From Methanoflorens sp963701995 (GTDB lineage Archaea; Halobacteriota; Bog-38; Methanoflorentales; Methanoflorentaceae), in contig OY969693.1 in NCBI GenBank assembly GCA_963701995.1, forward strand, positions 1,798,001-1,862,000: a DNA stretch of 64,000 nucleotides, given 5' to 3'. A program made the position numbers and the translations under genes. The notes under the pieces were generated by a model. It was given only the letters and a program-made list of their open reading frames with translations. It ran no database searches and was not told where the DNA came from. Every line of letters begins with the position of its first letter. Position 1 is the first letter of the stretch. Positions 1 through 9,078 of the stretch are shown here, piece by piece.

Positions 1-2
1 GA

Positions 3-968
3 GAGTTTTATACGCCGAGAGAGGTTGTCCGGACGATGGTGGAGATCCTTGATCCTCAAGAGGGATATGAGATTTACGATCCGTGTTGCGGAAGTGGGGG
101 GATGCTCATTGAGTCGCACTATCACCTTGCGCGAGAGGGTAAAGATCCGAAGAAACTTTTCTTATATGGCCAGGAGATCAATGGCGAAACGTGGACTATT
201 GCGATGATGAACGTCATGCTCCACGATCTTGAGGCAGAGCTGGATCAAGGTGATAGTTTTGCTGATCCAAGGTTCCTGGATGGATCTTCCTTGAAGCAGT
301 TTGATCTAGTGATCGCCAATCCAATGTGGAACCAGGATGGCTACCGATCGATTATGGAAAGCGATCAGTTTGGTCGTTTCACGTATGGCATAGCATCGAA
401 TAGTTCTGCCGATTGGGGTTGGATACAGCATATGCTCGCCAGCTTAAAGACTACAGGAAGAATGGGCATCGTTCTTGACCAAGGAGCGCTGTTTCGAGGC
501 GGCGCTGAAGGGAAGATAAGAAAACAGATCATTGAGAAGGACTTAGTGGAGTGCGTGGTAGCTTTGCCTGAGAAGTTGTTTTACAATACCGGAGCTCCAG
601 GATGTTTGCTTTTCCTAAACAAAGAGAGAAAAAAGGACAGAAGATCGAAAATCCTTTTCATCTATGCTGCCAAAGGGTTCGAGAAGCGCAAGAGCATGAA
701 CCAACTGAGAGATGAAGACGTTCAGGGGATTACAGATGCTTACAAGCATTTCAAAGACGTTGAAGGTTACTGCAAATTGGCCGACTTGGACACTGTTAGA
801 GCTAACGACTACAACTTGGCCGTGAATCGATATGCAGGAGTGTTAGATGATGAAGAGCTGGTGGACGTGGCGAAAATCTGGCAAGAGCTGAGGAGGCTGG
901 AGAGTGAAAGACAACTAATTGATGGGAGAGTGAAGAATTTCTTGGAGGAATTGGGCTATGAGAAGTAG
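3..968 (+). CDS. hsdM: Type I restriction-modification methyltransferase subunit HsdM (5' end outside window)
   Basis: N6-adenine DNA methyltransferase subunit of a type I restriction-modification complex. The reading frame is open to the left edge and already reads EFYTPREVVR before the first ATG at 36, which is classic internal HsdM sequence, so the N-terminal helical domain lies outside the window. SAM-binding motif I reads DPCCGSGGM. The catalytic NPPF/Y position reads NPMW, within IANPMWNQ; I believe this variant also occurs in other HsdM proteins. The end overlaps hsdS by 11 bases, so the two are probably translationally coupled. Family assignment is firm; activity is inferred. Confidence 0.95.
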   Translation, partial: EFYTPREVVRTMVEILDPQEGYEIYDPCCGSGGMLIESHYHLAREGKDPKKLFLYGQEINGETWTIAMMNVMLHDLEAELDQGDSFADPRFLDGSSLKQFDLVIANPMWNQDGYRSIMESDQFGRFTYGIASNSSADWGWIQHMLASLKTTGRMGIVLDQGALFRGGAEGKIRKQIIEKDLVECVVALPEKLFYNTGAPGCLLFLNKERKKDRRSKILFIYAAKGFEKRKSMNQLRDEDVQGITDAYKHFKDVEGYCKLADLDTVRANDYNLAVNRYAGVLDDEELVDVAKIWQELRRLESERQLIDGRVKNFLEELGYEK

Positions 969-2199
969 GTTGAAAGAAGCTTCACTCGATGATGTCTGTT
1001 TGTTGGTCACTGATGGTACTCATGATACGCCTAAGCGAGTAAAAGACGGCTTTCCGTTAATTAAGGCTAAGGAAATCGTCGGCCGAAAAATCGATTTTGA
1101 GACTTGCGATCGAATTTCGGAAAAGGAACACCTGCGGGTTATAGCAAGGTCGAAACCTGAATATGGAGATACTCTATTTGCACACATAGGCGCTTCTCTT
1201 GGGGAAGCTGCCTTCGTAAATACAAACCGTTCTTTTAGCATCAAAAACATCGCTTTGTTTAAACCAAACCCAGCAATAATAAATCAACGCTATCTTTTTT
1301 ATTTGATAACAAGTCCCGCCTTCCAAGAGCTAGCCAAACGGACCAAAACAGGTTCAGCGCAACCATTTCTCAGTCTTGGAAAGCTGAGAGCTCATCGAAT
1401 AACTTATCACCAGGTTATGGATGAGCAACGGAAGATCGCGGCGATTCTCTCCGAAGTTGATAATTCTATTGAAAAATCCGACGAGATTATCACAAAGACG
1501 CAGCAGCTCCGAACAGGTCTCATGCAGCAGCTGTTGACCAAGGGGATCGGACATACGAGGTTTAAGCAAACGGAACTCGGAGAGATTCCAGAAGAATGGG
1601 AGGTAGTTTATTTCAGACAAATTATCACTTCGTACAGAAATGGTATTTATAAACCATCTAGTTTCTATGGCAGAGGCATTCCGAGTGTCAGAATGTACAA
1701 CATTGACGATGGAAAAGTCAACAAAGCTAAAGCTCCTTTGCTTGATGTAACAAAACCAGAAGCGAAAAGTTATGGACTCCTTCCAGGCGATATTCTGATA
1801 AACAGAGTTAATAGCATAGATCAGGTCGGCAAAGCAGGAATCGTGCAAGATGACCTTGGAGATGCTATCTTTGAAAGCAAAAACATCAGGGTTAGAGTGA
1901 GCCCTGATAGATGCGATCCGCATTATCTCGCATATTTTTTGTGTACGTCTCTGTATCTTAAGCAGATCCGGTCGAGAATCAAACCGGCAGTCTCTCAGGC
2001 AACAATCAATCAAGATGATTTAGACCAAATCCAGATCTGTATGCCCCCCTTATCAGAACAGCAAGAAATCGCCTCTATTCTATCGACTCTGGATGAAAAA
2101 ATTGAAACAGAAATGCAAAGGAAAGAAGAAGTCGAACATCTCAAGAAAGGCCTCGTAAGTGATCTTCTAACTGGAAAAGTGAGAGTTAAGGTGACATAA
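958..2199 (+). CDS. hsdS: Type I restriction-modification specificity subunit HsdS
   Basis: DNA-recognition subunit that directs the HsdM/HsdR complex to a bipartite site. At 413 residues it has the usual size, with two target-recognition domains: one before about residue 150 and a second starting after the linker ELGEIPEEWEVV (about residues 206-217). Each is followed by a conserved helical spacer (MDEQRKIAAILSEVD and LSEQQEIASILSTLDEKIE). The ATG lies inside the end of hsdM. Recognition domains diverge fast, so the target sequence cannot be read from this alone. Confidence 0.95.
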   Translation: MRSRLKEASLDDVCLLVTDGTHDTPKRVKDGFPLIKAKEIVGRKIDFETCDRISEKEHLRVIARSKPEYGDTLFAHIGASLGEAAFVNTNRSFSIKNIALFKPNPAIINQRYLFYLITSPAFQELAKRTKTGSAQPFLSLGKLRAHRITYHQVMDEQRKIAAILSEVDNSIEKSDEIITKTQQLRTGLMQQLLTKGIGHTRFKQTELGEIPEEWEVVYFRQIITSYRNGIYKPSSFYGRGIPSVRMYNIDDGKVNKAKAPLLDVTKPEAKSYGLLPGDILINRVNSIDQVGKAGIVQDDLGDAIFESKNIRVRVSPDRCDPHYLAYFLCTSLYLKQIRSRIKPAVSQATINQDDLDQIQICMPPLSEQQEIASILSTLDEKIETEMQRKEEVEHLKKGLVSDLLTGKVRVKVT

Positions 2200-5067
2200 G
2201 TGCCTTACACTGAAGTCGACGTCGTTGAAAAGCCAATCATCGACTGGCTTCAGCAGTTGGGTTGGACGTATGTCCCCGCCGATAAACTGAATCGAAATAC
2301 TGAAGAGCCCTTTGACCTAGCCGTCCTGCGTGAAACGATCCAGCGACTCAATCCAGCGACCATTCTCACAGCTGAAGACGTCGATACGGTCATCAATCAT
2401 CTCAGACAGATCTCTAATGATATCAACGGCAACCGGCACTTTTCAGAATGGGTTAAGGGAGACCGAAGCATCGTACTGCGCCGAGGCGAGAAGGCCCAGG
2501 TTATCCGTTTAGTTAACCCTAGTATTGAGGAGAACATCTTCACTGCGACAAATCAGTTCACGTTCTTCGGGTACGAGCACGTTCGGTTCGATATCGTGCT
2601 GATGATAAACGGCATTCCACTCACACTAATAGAAGCCAAAAAGCCAACCCGCGAAACTTTAGACTATCACGAAGCCATAACACAAATATTACGATACCAC
2701 AGGGATGCCCCCCAGTTTTTCAAACATTTAGCCCTTGCTTGTGCGACTGACGGGGTTAATTTCCGCTATGACTGGATAGCCCCCGACAAGTTTTTTGAGT
2801 GGAAGGATCGGGATAAACGATTCACAGACCCCCTTGAAGCATCCGTCAATGCCTTTTTCGAGCGTGGTTTCTTTTTAGACTTCATTAACAACTTCGTCGT
2901 TTTTGAAACTGAGCGCGAGCAGGTACGCAAGAAGATCGCAATGTACCAGCAAGTAAGTGCTGCTAATAAAATTGTCTCGCGCATCATTGAGGGGAAAATA
3001 AAGAGCGGTCTTATATGGCACACACAAGGATCCGGTAAGTCGCTCACTATGCTCTTTGCTGCGTGGAAGCTCAAAAAGGCCCCACAACTGTTAAATCCCA
3101 CGATTTTGCTCCTCGTCGATCGGATAGACTTAGAGCGGCAACTGTCTGGGGCGTTTGCAAACGTCGACTTTCCCTATACTACAAAAGCAAAGAGCTCCCA
3201 GGATCTTATCGAGAAACTCTCAAAAGATAGTCGAGAAGTCATCATCACCACTGTACAGAAGTTTAGGAGAGAGCTAAAAGAGGCGCTAAGCGAACGTGAA
3301 AACATTATAATCTTCGTTGACGAGGCGCATCGATCACAATACGGAAAGTTTGCGATGCGGGTGCGACAGGCTTTCCCAAACGCCTTTGTGTTTGGGTTTA
3401 CCGGCACGCCCATCGAGAAAGGAGCGGCGGGGAGGAGCACTTTTCGGACGTTCTGCCCCCAAGGCGAGACGTACCTCGACAAGTATGGTATACGCCAATC
3501 GATTGAAGATGGCGCGACAATTCGTCTCCTCTATCAATCACGGTTAGTGAATTACCACATCCCACGCGAGGAGCTCGACAGGGAGTTCCTTTCGATCACA
3601 CTGGGCCTCTCTGAGAAGAGGCAGGAAGAGGTGCTCGATAAGAGCGCTACCATCCGGACGGCTTTAAAGGCACAGCATCGAATTGAAGCCATTGCACAAG
3701 ACGTCGCCGAACATTATACTACTCACATTGCTCCCAACGGATTCAAAGCACAGCTTGTCGCGGTCGACCGAGAAGCGTGCGCGATGTACAAGGAAGCGCT
3801 CGACCGACATTTGCCGGTCGAAGAATCTGTCGTGATCTACACCGCAAACCAAAACGACAGCGAACTTTTGCGACGCTATCACCTCGATAAAGACGAACAA
3901 ATGACGATCACAGGAGGCAGCTTCCAGAAGCAAGGTGAGAATCCCAAGATACTGATTGTCACCGACATGCTGCTCACCGGCTTTGATGCACCAATCGAGC
4001 AGGTGATGTACTTAGACAAACCGATGCGCGACCATAAGCTCCTCCAAGCGATTGCACGAACAAACCGACCATATCCTGGCAAGGCAGCAGGGATCATCGT
4101 GGATTATGTCGGCATCTTCGATAATCTCGTAAAGGCTCTCAACTTTCAAGAGGAGGATATAGAAGGGGTTGCCTTCGACTATGAAGTGTTAAAAGAAGAG
4201 TTCAGTGCCATTATTGCCTCTGCTATCAAGCCATTCAGCGAGATCGTGCGAGATGGGTCGCGGGAATCACTTTTTAAGGCGTTCTCCGTCCTTGATAATG
4301 AAAAGCGATACAAAGAATTCAAAAAGGGCCTTCAACAGCTTAAGCGGCGATACGAGACCATTGCGCCCGACCCGTTTCTTTTGCAATATGACGATGACTA
4401 TACGTGGCTCATAGAAGTGAACGAAGCTCATAACAAGTTTCGCCACCGCGAGGATCCCGACCTCGCGGAATATCAAGAAAAAACGAAGCAGCTCATCAGG
4501 GAGAAGCTTCTAGTCAATGCGCTGGAAACGCAACTCCCCTTATTTGAAATAGACAGTGAGTATCTCAAGAAACTTGATGGACATCATTTCACCAAGCGGC
4601 AGAAAGTGATGGAAATAACCGAAGCAGTACGCCGTCACATCAGCATCAACGTCGAAACGAACCCCATCTATGAAACGCTGAGTCACCGGCTGGAACGAAT
4701 TTTGAAGATCGAGGATATACCAAAACTGCTTGAGGCGATGGAACTTCTTGTGGGAAACATCGTTGAGACAGAACGACGTGCCAAGGAACTCGGCCTGTCA
4801 AAAGAGGAGTACGCCCTTTTAAACGTGGCCAAGAAGTACGTGCATAACGAAAGCGATGCCGTGCTCATCGCCTTCACTAAGCGCGTTACTGACACTATAA
4901 AACCGCGGCTTTTCCCTGGTTGGTGGCGGAAGGTGAAGGTTGCAACAGAGATAGAAAAGACGTTGTTTGATGCGTGCTTCGAGGAGTTTAGAGGACAGCT
5001 GAGCATGAAAGACCTCACATCGTTCTGTGAAGAGCTGATGGACTTTGTCGTGAAGTACAATCAGTAG
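2200..5067 (+). CDS. hsdR: Type I restriction endonuclease subunit HsdR
   Basis: ATP-dependent translocase and nuclease of the type I system. The 955 residues start with a PD-(D/E)xK nuclease domain (FDIVLMINGIPLTLIEAKKP near residues 129-148). An SF2 helicase follows, with Walker A TQGSGKS (about 275) and the DEAH box VDEAHRSQ (about 374). The second RecA domain carries TDMLLTGFDAP and the QAIARTNRP motif, and a helical C-terminal region binds the complex. GTG starts immediately after the hsdS TAA, so the three genes form one operon. No frameshift is visible. Confidence 0.96.
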   Translation: MPYTEVDVVEKPIIDWLQQLGWTYVPADKLNRNTEEPFDLAVLRETIQRLNPATILTAEDVDTVINHLRQISNDINGNRHFSEWVKGDRSIVLRRGEKAQVIRLVNPSIEENIFTATNQFTFFGYEHVRFDIVLMINGIPLTLIEAKKPTRETLDYHEAITQILRYHRDAPQFFKHLALACATDGVNFRYDWIAPDKFFEWKDRDKRFTDPLEASVNAFFERGFFLDFINNFVVFETEREQVRKKIAMYQQVSAANKIVSRIIEGKIKSGLIWHTQGSGKSLTMLFAAWKLKKAPQLLNPTILLLVDRIDLERQLSGAFANVDFPYTTKAKSSQDLIEKLSKDSREVIITTVQKFRRELKEALSERENIIIFVDEAHRSQYGKFAMRVRQAFPNAFVFGFTGTPIEKGAAGRSTFRTFCPQGETYLDKYGIRQSIEDGATIRLLYQSRLVNYHIPREELDREFLSITLGLSEKRQEEVLDKSATIRTALKAQHRIEAIAQDVAEHYTTHIAPNGFKAQLVAVDREACAMYKEALDRHLPVEESVVIYTANQNDSELLRRYHLDKDEQMTITGGSFQKQGENPKILIVTDMLLTGFDAPIEQVMYLDKPMRDHKLLQAIARTNRPYPGKAAGIIVDYVGIFDNLVKALNFQEEDIEGVAFDYEVLKEEFSAIIASAIKPFSEIVRDGSRESLFKAFSVLDNEKRYKEFKKGLQQLKRRYETIAPDPFLLQYDDDYTWLIEVNEAHNKFRHREDPDLAEYQEKTKQLIREKLLVNALETQLPLFEIDSEYLKKLDGHHFTKRQKVMEITEAVRRHISINVETNPIYETLSHRLERILKIEDIPKLLEAMELLVGNIVETERRAKELGLSKEEYALLNVAKKYVHNESDAVLIAFTKRVTDTIKPRLFPGWWRKVKVATEIEKTLFDACFEEFRGQLSMKDLTSFCEELMDFVVKYNQ

Positions 5068-5077
5068 GCGCAACAGC

Positions 5078-5797
5078 ATGGGCTCTATTCAAATCGATGG
5101 TCGTCAAATCAACTATCGCGTAAAAGCGGGAAAGAGTGCGAAATACACTTATCTTAAGTTCACGCCTGATCTTGAGCTCGATGTCGTACTTCCTCACGAA
5201 TCTGATATAAACGTTGAAGCGCTCCTTGAGAAAAAACGGGCGTGGATTGCACGTAAATACGCGGAGCTTTCAAACAGGAAATGCGTTTTTGATGGCACGT
5301 CAGTTATGTACAAAGGACGTTACTACGACCTCCATGTGGTGCCCCCAGAAAATGGCACGAACGTTGAGGTTCAGAAGGATAAGATCATCATCTCCACGAA
5401 AGACGTGGGGGATCCATTATCGTCGCTGAAAGAATGGATGACAGCAGCAACTACGGAGCTGTTAACCCGCGAACTGCCGCGTTACGCACACCGTTTCAAA
5501 ATCACCCTTGGAGCTGTAGTAGTGAGAAATATTAAGCGCTGGGGGTACTGCTCGAAAACGGGCGCCCTTGTTTTCACGTGGCAGCTGATCGCGTTGCCTG
5601 ATCGTCTAGCGGAATACGTGATGCTCCATGAGTTAGCTCATCTATCTGAGTTCAATCATTCGAGGAGGTTTTGGACAAAGTTAGCGTCTATGTGTCCGGA
5701 CTTTAAGGAGCGGCAACAAGAGCTTAATCAAGTTTGCACCAGCGCATCAGCGGATTTAGACACATCAGACCTGATAAGCCCTGATAGCGTAATGTAA
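5078..5797 (+). CDS. YgjP-like (DUF45) zinc metallopeptidase linked to the type I RM operon
   Basis: A 239-residue protein of the YgjP/DUF45 family. The zinc site HELAHL sits near residue 186 and is followed by the family hallmark FNHSRRFW. The N-terminal half carries the typical YLKFTPDLELDVVLP pattern. It starts 10 bases after hsdR in the same direction and so probably belongs to the same transcript. Genes of this family commonly sit beside type I restriction systems; what they process is not established. Zinc peptidase chemistry is inferred from the motif. Confidence 0.88.
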   Translation: MGSIQIDGRQINYRVKAGKSAKYTYLKFTPDLELDVVLPHESDINVEALLEKKRAWIARKYAELSNRKCVFDGTSVMYKGRYYDLHVVPPENGTNVEVQKDKIIISTKDVGDPLSSLKEWMTAATTELLTRELPRYAHRFKITLGAVVVRNIKRWGYCSKTGALVFTWQLIALPDRLAEYVMLHELAHLSEFNHSRRFWTKLASMCPDFKERQQELNQVCTSASADLDTSDLISPDSVM

Positions 5798-6100
5798 GAG
5801 CACAAGGAAATGAGGGGGAGAACTAGTGATTATTCTGTTTCCCCGCCTTGTCAGCATTAACCGATCTTTTGCTATTCATCAAAGAAGGTGGTCAATGTCC
5901 TTCATAGCAGCCTCCTCGCCTCTCTGCCTATGACTGCTCCAGTTTGCGGCTGTATCTCTAAAAACAAAGGATATTGCGACGTAATCTTCCCGACTGCTAT
6001 GCACTGCTGCTTCACGAGGTGCTGTAATGCACTGATTTCTGATCGATCAAGCACGAAGGAGCCAATCTTTAGTGACCTTAACCAGAGATGCCGTAGCGAC
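5798..6100. other. Intergenic region between convergent RM and replicon operons
   Basis: About 300 bases between two converging gene groups. Overlapping open frames of 97 and 88 codons exist on the two strands (5888-6181 plus, 5902-6168 minus). Neither has a recognisable domain or ribosome-binding site, so I do not call them genes. I see no tRNA, promoter or att-like repeat here. Confidence 0.4.
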
Positions 6101-6307
6101 TCAACCGTCGCCGCGCACGAAAGGCTCGCCCCCACAGATGGAGTTGACAAGAGCGCTAATTCGAGCATCGTTAGAATTTAGCGCATCGTAATAATCTAGG
6201 ATTGTCTTCAAAGAGTATCGGTTGTCGGTCAAATCATTCACTTTGTTGGCGACCATTGAGCGTAACAAGTCTTGGCGGAGCTTTTTGCCTTGCTGTTGCT
6301 GTTTCAC
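6101..6307 (-). CDS. Small hypothetical protein coupled to the Prim-Pol/helicase gene
   Basis: A 68-residue basic, Gln-rich-start ORF whose GTG start overlaps the TGA stop of the upstream replication gene (GTGA arrangement). This is the usual geometry for translational coupling. The sequence is helical (DLLRSMVANKVNDLTDNRYS, LKTILDYYDALNS) with no recognised family. Being co-translated with a plasmid-type replication protein, it may be a copy-control or DNA-binding accessory protein; that is inference from position only. Confidence 0.5.
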   Translation of the reverse strand: MKQQQQGKKLRQDLLRSMVANKVNDLTDNRYSLKTILDYYDALNSNDARISALVNSICGGEPFVRGDG

Positions 6308-8874
6308 ATCATTGAGACAGTCGTGGATGAGTCGTGGGTCTCCGACAAGTCTTCAGGTTGATCGGCGGCCTCTGAAGAGCTTCCGTTGTTAGCAACTTCG
6401 GAGGCGCTTCGCTCCGCTTCGGATCGTGTTTCCGAAATAGAATGAAGCGCGTTTTGGGCATCTGTTTCAGGTTGGGAAGGAGCTGTGGGTCTGTTCCATT
6501 TGTCGGTCGCGGCTGTTTCGGAACTTCGGTCGGGTGCGATGGAAGGAGATCCAATGGTGGGTATCTCGTATTCCTCCGAAGTACCGAAAGTAGTGTTAGT
6601 GTTATGTACAATATGCCCGTTAACCCCCCCTAACCTGGAATCTAACCCCTCGCCGCCCTTCTCGCTATTTCGGAAGTCATCTCCGAAACAATCCGAAACA
6701 GTCCGAAGTTGCTGGTCTTCTTCCCAATATACAATCGATTCATAACTTTTGACCAGCGTCCACTCGGCTGGCAATGCGTAATGATTGCGCCCCCACCGAT
6801 CACCTGTTTCGGGGTCAACATCGCTCTTTGAATAGAACTTCAATTCGGGTATCTTTTCAAGCATGCCCCTGTTATCGGACTTATACTGGCCGTGAATGAG
6901 TTCATAGATGTAACTGTTGCTCAGCCTGGTCTCATCCATGATCCTCCATAGATCACACGGTGAGTTGTCTCGTATAACCGATGCAACTAGTCTCTCTTTC
7001 TCATTCAACTTCGTTACCTGCTGAACGGCGACGGTCTTAAACAAGCCGAGTGCGTTATCGAAATCCTGCTTAATGGCTATGAGTGCGCCATCTTTATCAG
7101 TGCACCGCGCAGAGTAATTCAGGACGCAATACGCCTTGATGAAGTCGAGGAATATGGGAAAGTTGCGCCTATTTCGCACGTTCGTGAATTTTATGTTGTT
7201 AATAAATGGAATTGTGACCGCATGACTAGTTTGATTGAGGTGCAAGAAAGCCCCCCTCAACAGTTCGACTTCATCATCCGCATAGAATTCTGAAAGGCCT
7301 GATTCAGCAAGCTTCCGCTGGTGCTGCTCGACCCTCTTGTCCTGGTCAGGCGACTCATCGACGTTCATCTCGACCTGCCGATTAAGGAGCTGAATCGTCG
7401 ATTTGGTACTCACACTGGTGAGCCAAAAAGCAACTCGCGGTGGCAATGACAGCGTTAGAGGGTTGCGCTTCCCGTCTAGCGTGAGATGTTCAGTGGGTGA
7501 ATCCCAGTTGGTCATTGCTGCACGGACGGTCTGTTCGACATCGGGAGCCAAATTCACGTCATCACTAAATATCACCATTTTAGGCCGCAACTTGTCATCG
7601 TAGAACAGGGCTTTTGAGCTAAACGACGCAGCCAAGTACATTGTTGTGGGCATCAGATGGAGCACGGTTTTCGTGCTGTGCGTCTTTCCCATTCCGCTCT
7701 CCCCGCTCAACTTTGGCTGCAAGCCGTTCGTGTTTATAACGGACAGGCTCGCCACTGATAGCATCAGCAATTCAGCCACTGGTTCATCGCCAACGTGGAA
7801 TTTTTGCACGTTTCGCCTGAACAGTTCGATGAGCTTGTTGCCCTGGAAGAGGCTTTGAACCTCCTCGCTGCACTCTTCATTCAGCAAAGGCTCAACGGCG
7901 GGTCGCGGTGTTCCCGCAGGATACGTGCAACAGCTCTTCGCAATCATCGTCAGCTCTGAATCGTCGAGAGGAGTCTCGCAATCGTACTCGTTGATTCCCC
8001 TAAGAACTAGAAAGAGGCCGTCGGCTTGAAGTGCGTGAACTTCACGATAGTAAGAACCAACCCTAAAGAGTGTGACGTTTCGGCTTCCTACTGGTATTGG
8101 CTTCGTGTAATCAAGAGCACCCTTGGTAACTTGGTTATCTAGGGTATGCGTGTCTACCAAGCACGCGGCATCATCGGCGCCTATCGCCTTCTGTACTCCG
8201 TGTAATGATACGATATACTGCAACGCAGCTTCAGATAGCTTCGTTAACTTAATTGCGTCGCTTGGTGTGTCAGCATCACAAAACTCATAGCGTGCTCCGT
8301 CGGGATGAATCGATCCAGGGCCAACGACATAGCCTCCGGCGCCTTTCACGTCAATATGATCGGCGAGACGGTTGTAACTGTTTCGGATATCAAAACCGCA
8401 AGGATCGCAGTATAGTTGATATCCTCCTCCAGTTTTCACCAACGTTCCGACTTCAAATGTGCCTAGTTTATCCTGCACCTCTTTGATCTTCGCAGCTATT
8501 TCGTCAGGGTTTATTCCGTCTAAGTCAATAACGAAGAAATGTTTTCCGGTGACAATCCCGTAATTAGATTCAGGATATCTCCGAGCCCATTCGAGGATTA
8601 CGTCCTCGTCAGTCGAAGCTTTAGCTTGCCATCCTGTAAAGAGGGGCTCTTTGCTCTTTTGCTTGAGAGGAAAAACCTTGAATCCTTGACTTGCCATAAA
8701 GAAAGCGCAGGACCAAGTGTGGCTTGCTACAAAATGTCTACGGCCCCTCGCCGGCGACGCATGAGCTTTGTAACCATTGTCGCCAAGTTCAACTGAGTGG
8801 ATCGCTTCTTCGGTTTTCTTTAAAAAAGTGTTGCTTTCCTCTAGGGTTTCTTCTCTTTTTCTCGTATGCTGCAA
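6304..8874 (-). CDS. Bifunctional primase-polymerase (Prim-Pol) fused to a helicase, plasmid/virus-type replication protein
   Basis: An 856-residue replication initiator of integrated plasmids or viruses. The Prim-Pol domain spans about residues 50-220, with catalytic VIDLDG (about 115-120), the GGGYQLYC strand and the HIDVKGAGGYVVGPGS block. A PriCT-like region covers about 250-320. An ATPase follows with Walker A GESGMGKT (about 391-398) and Walker B KMVIFSDDV. A winged-helix-like segment (SNSYIYELIHGQY) lies near 640, then a Ser/Glu/Thr-rich low-complexity tail from about 735. The TTG start is uncertain: it is the only way to keep the whole Prim-Pol fold, since the first internal ATG (8697) would cut into it. 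A TATA-like stretch lies near 8930-8943. Confidence 0.88.
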   Translation of the reverse strand: MQHTRKREETLEESNTFLKKTEEAIHSVELGDNGYKAHASPARGRRHFVASHTWSCAFFMASQGFKVFPLKQKSKEPLFTGWQAKASTDEDVILEWARRYPESNYGIVTGKHFFVIDLDGINPDEIAAKIKEVQDKLGTFEVGTLVKTGGGYQLYCDPCGFDIRNSYNRLADHIDVKGAGGYVVGPGSIHPDGARYEFCDADTPSDAIKLTKLSEAALQYIVSLHGVQKAIGADDAACLVDTHTLDNQVTKGALDYTKPIPVGSRNVTLFRVGSYYREVHALQADGLFLVLRGINEYDCETPLDDSELTMIAKSCCTYPAGTPRPAVEPLLNEECSEEVQSLFQGNKLIELFRRNVQKFHVGDEPVAELLMLSVASLSVINTNGLQPKLSGESGMGKTHSTKTVLHLMPTTMYLAASFSSKALFYDDKLRPKMVIFSDDVNLAPDVEQTVRAAMTNWDSPTEHLTLDGKRNPLTLSLPPRVAFWLTSVSTKSTIQLLNRQVEMNVDESPDQDKRVEQHQRKLAESGLSEFYADDEVELLRGAFLHLNQTSHAVTIPFINNIKFTNVRNRRNFPIFLDFIKAYCVLNYSARCTDKDGALIAIKQDFDNALGLFKTVAVQQVTKLNEKERLVASVIRDNSPCDLWRIMDETRLSNSYIYELIHGQYKSDNRGMLEKIPELKFYSKSDVDPETGDRWGRNHYALPAEWTLVKSYESIVYWEEDQQLRTVSDCFGDDFRNSEKGGEGLDSRLGGVNGHIVHNTNTTFGTSEEYEIPTIGSPSIAPDRSSETAATDKWNRPTAPSQPETDAQNALHSISETRSEAERSASEVANNGSSSEAADQPEDLSETHDSSTTVSMM
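6395..6708. repeat. Iteron-like TCCGAAA/TTTCGGA repeats inside the replication gene
   Basis: The heptamer TCCGAAA, in either orientation, occurs at 6431-6437, 6516-6522, 6668-6674, 6682-6688 and 6692-6698. Near-copies lie at 6575-6580 and 6702-6708, and TTCGGA at about 6396 and 6418. The copies at 6682, 6692 and 6702 are spaced exactly 10 bases apart, one helical turn and not a codon multiple. These resemble Rep-binding iterons, but some of the outer copies coincide with repeated Ser-Glu-Thr codons, so part of the enrichment may be protein-driven. Confidence 0.45.
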
Positions 8875-8945
8875 GATCTCACGGCCAGATGATGTATCTG
8901 GCTATGCGGGAATATGTGAGAACGAAGTCTAATAATAAGAAACGC

Positions 8946-8960
8946 TTGACGCGTTATAAA
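8946..8960 (+). promoter_or_regulatory. TATA box, probable promoter of the membrane ORF at 9079
   Basis: GCGTTATAAAGG lies in the divergent gap between the replication gene and the plus-strand ORF. Transcription would start near 8980, leaving a leader of roughly 100 bases. Confidence 0.45.
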
Positions 8961-9078
8961 GGAAACCGTTGGAATCGACATGCTTTTCTATTCTTTGTAA
9001 TAAGTATAGCTCGCACGGCTATTTCTTTTTGACAGCGCAAAAATAGCCTCTTCTTAACGCTACATTGCAAACTAGAAA

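Noticed and set aside
5888..6181. Overlapping 97- and 88-codon frames on opposite strands
   Set aside because: Neither has recognisable motifs or translation signals; mutual overlap makes at most one real and there is no evidence which.
6370..6710. TCCGAAA enrichment as a purely protein-driven repeat
   Set aside because: Outer copies do coincide with Ser-Glu-Thr codons, but the 10-base spacing at 6682-6708 breaks codon phase, so I kept it as a DNA-level finding with low confidence.
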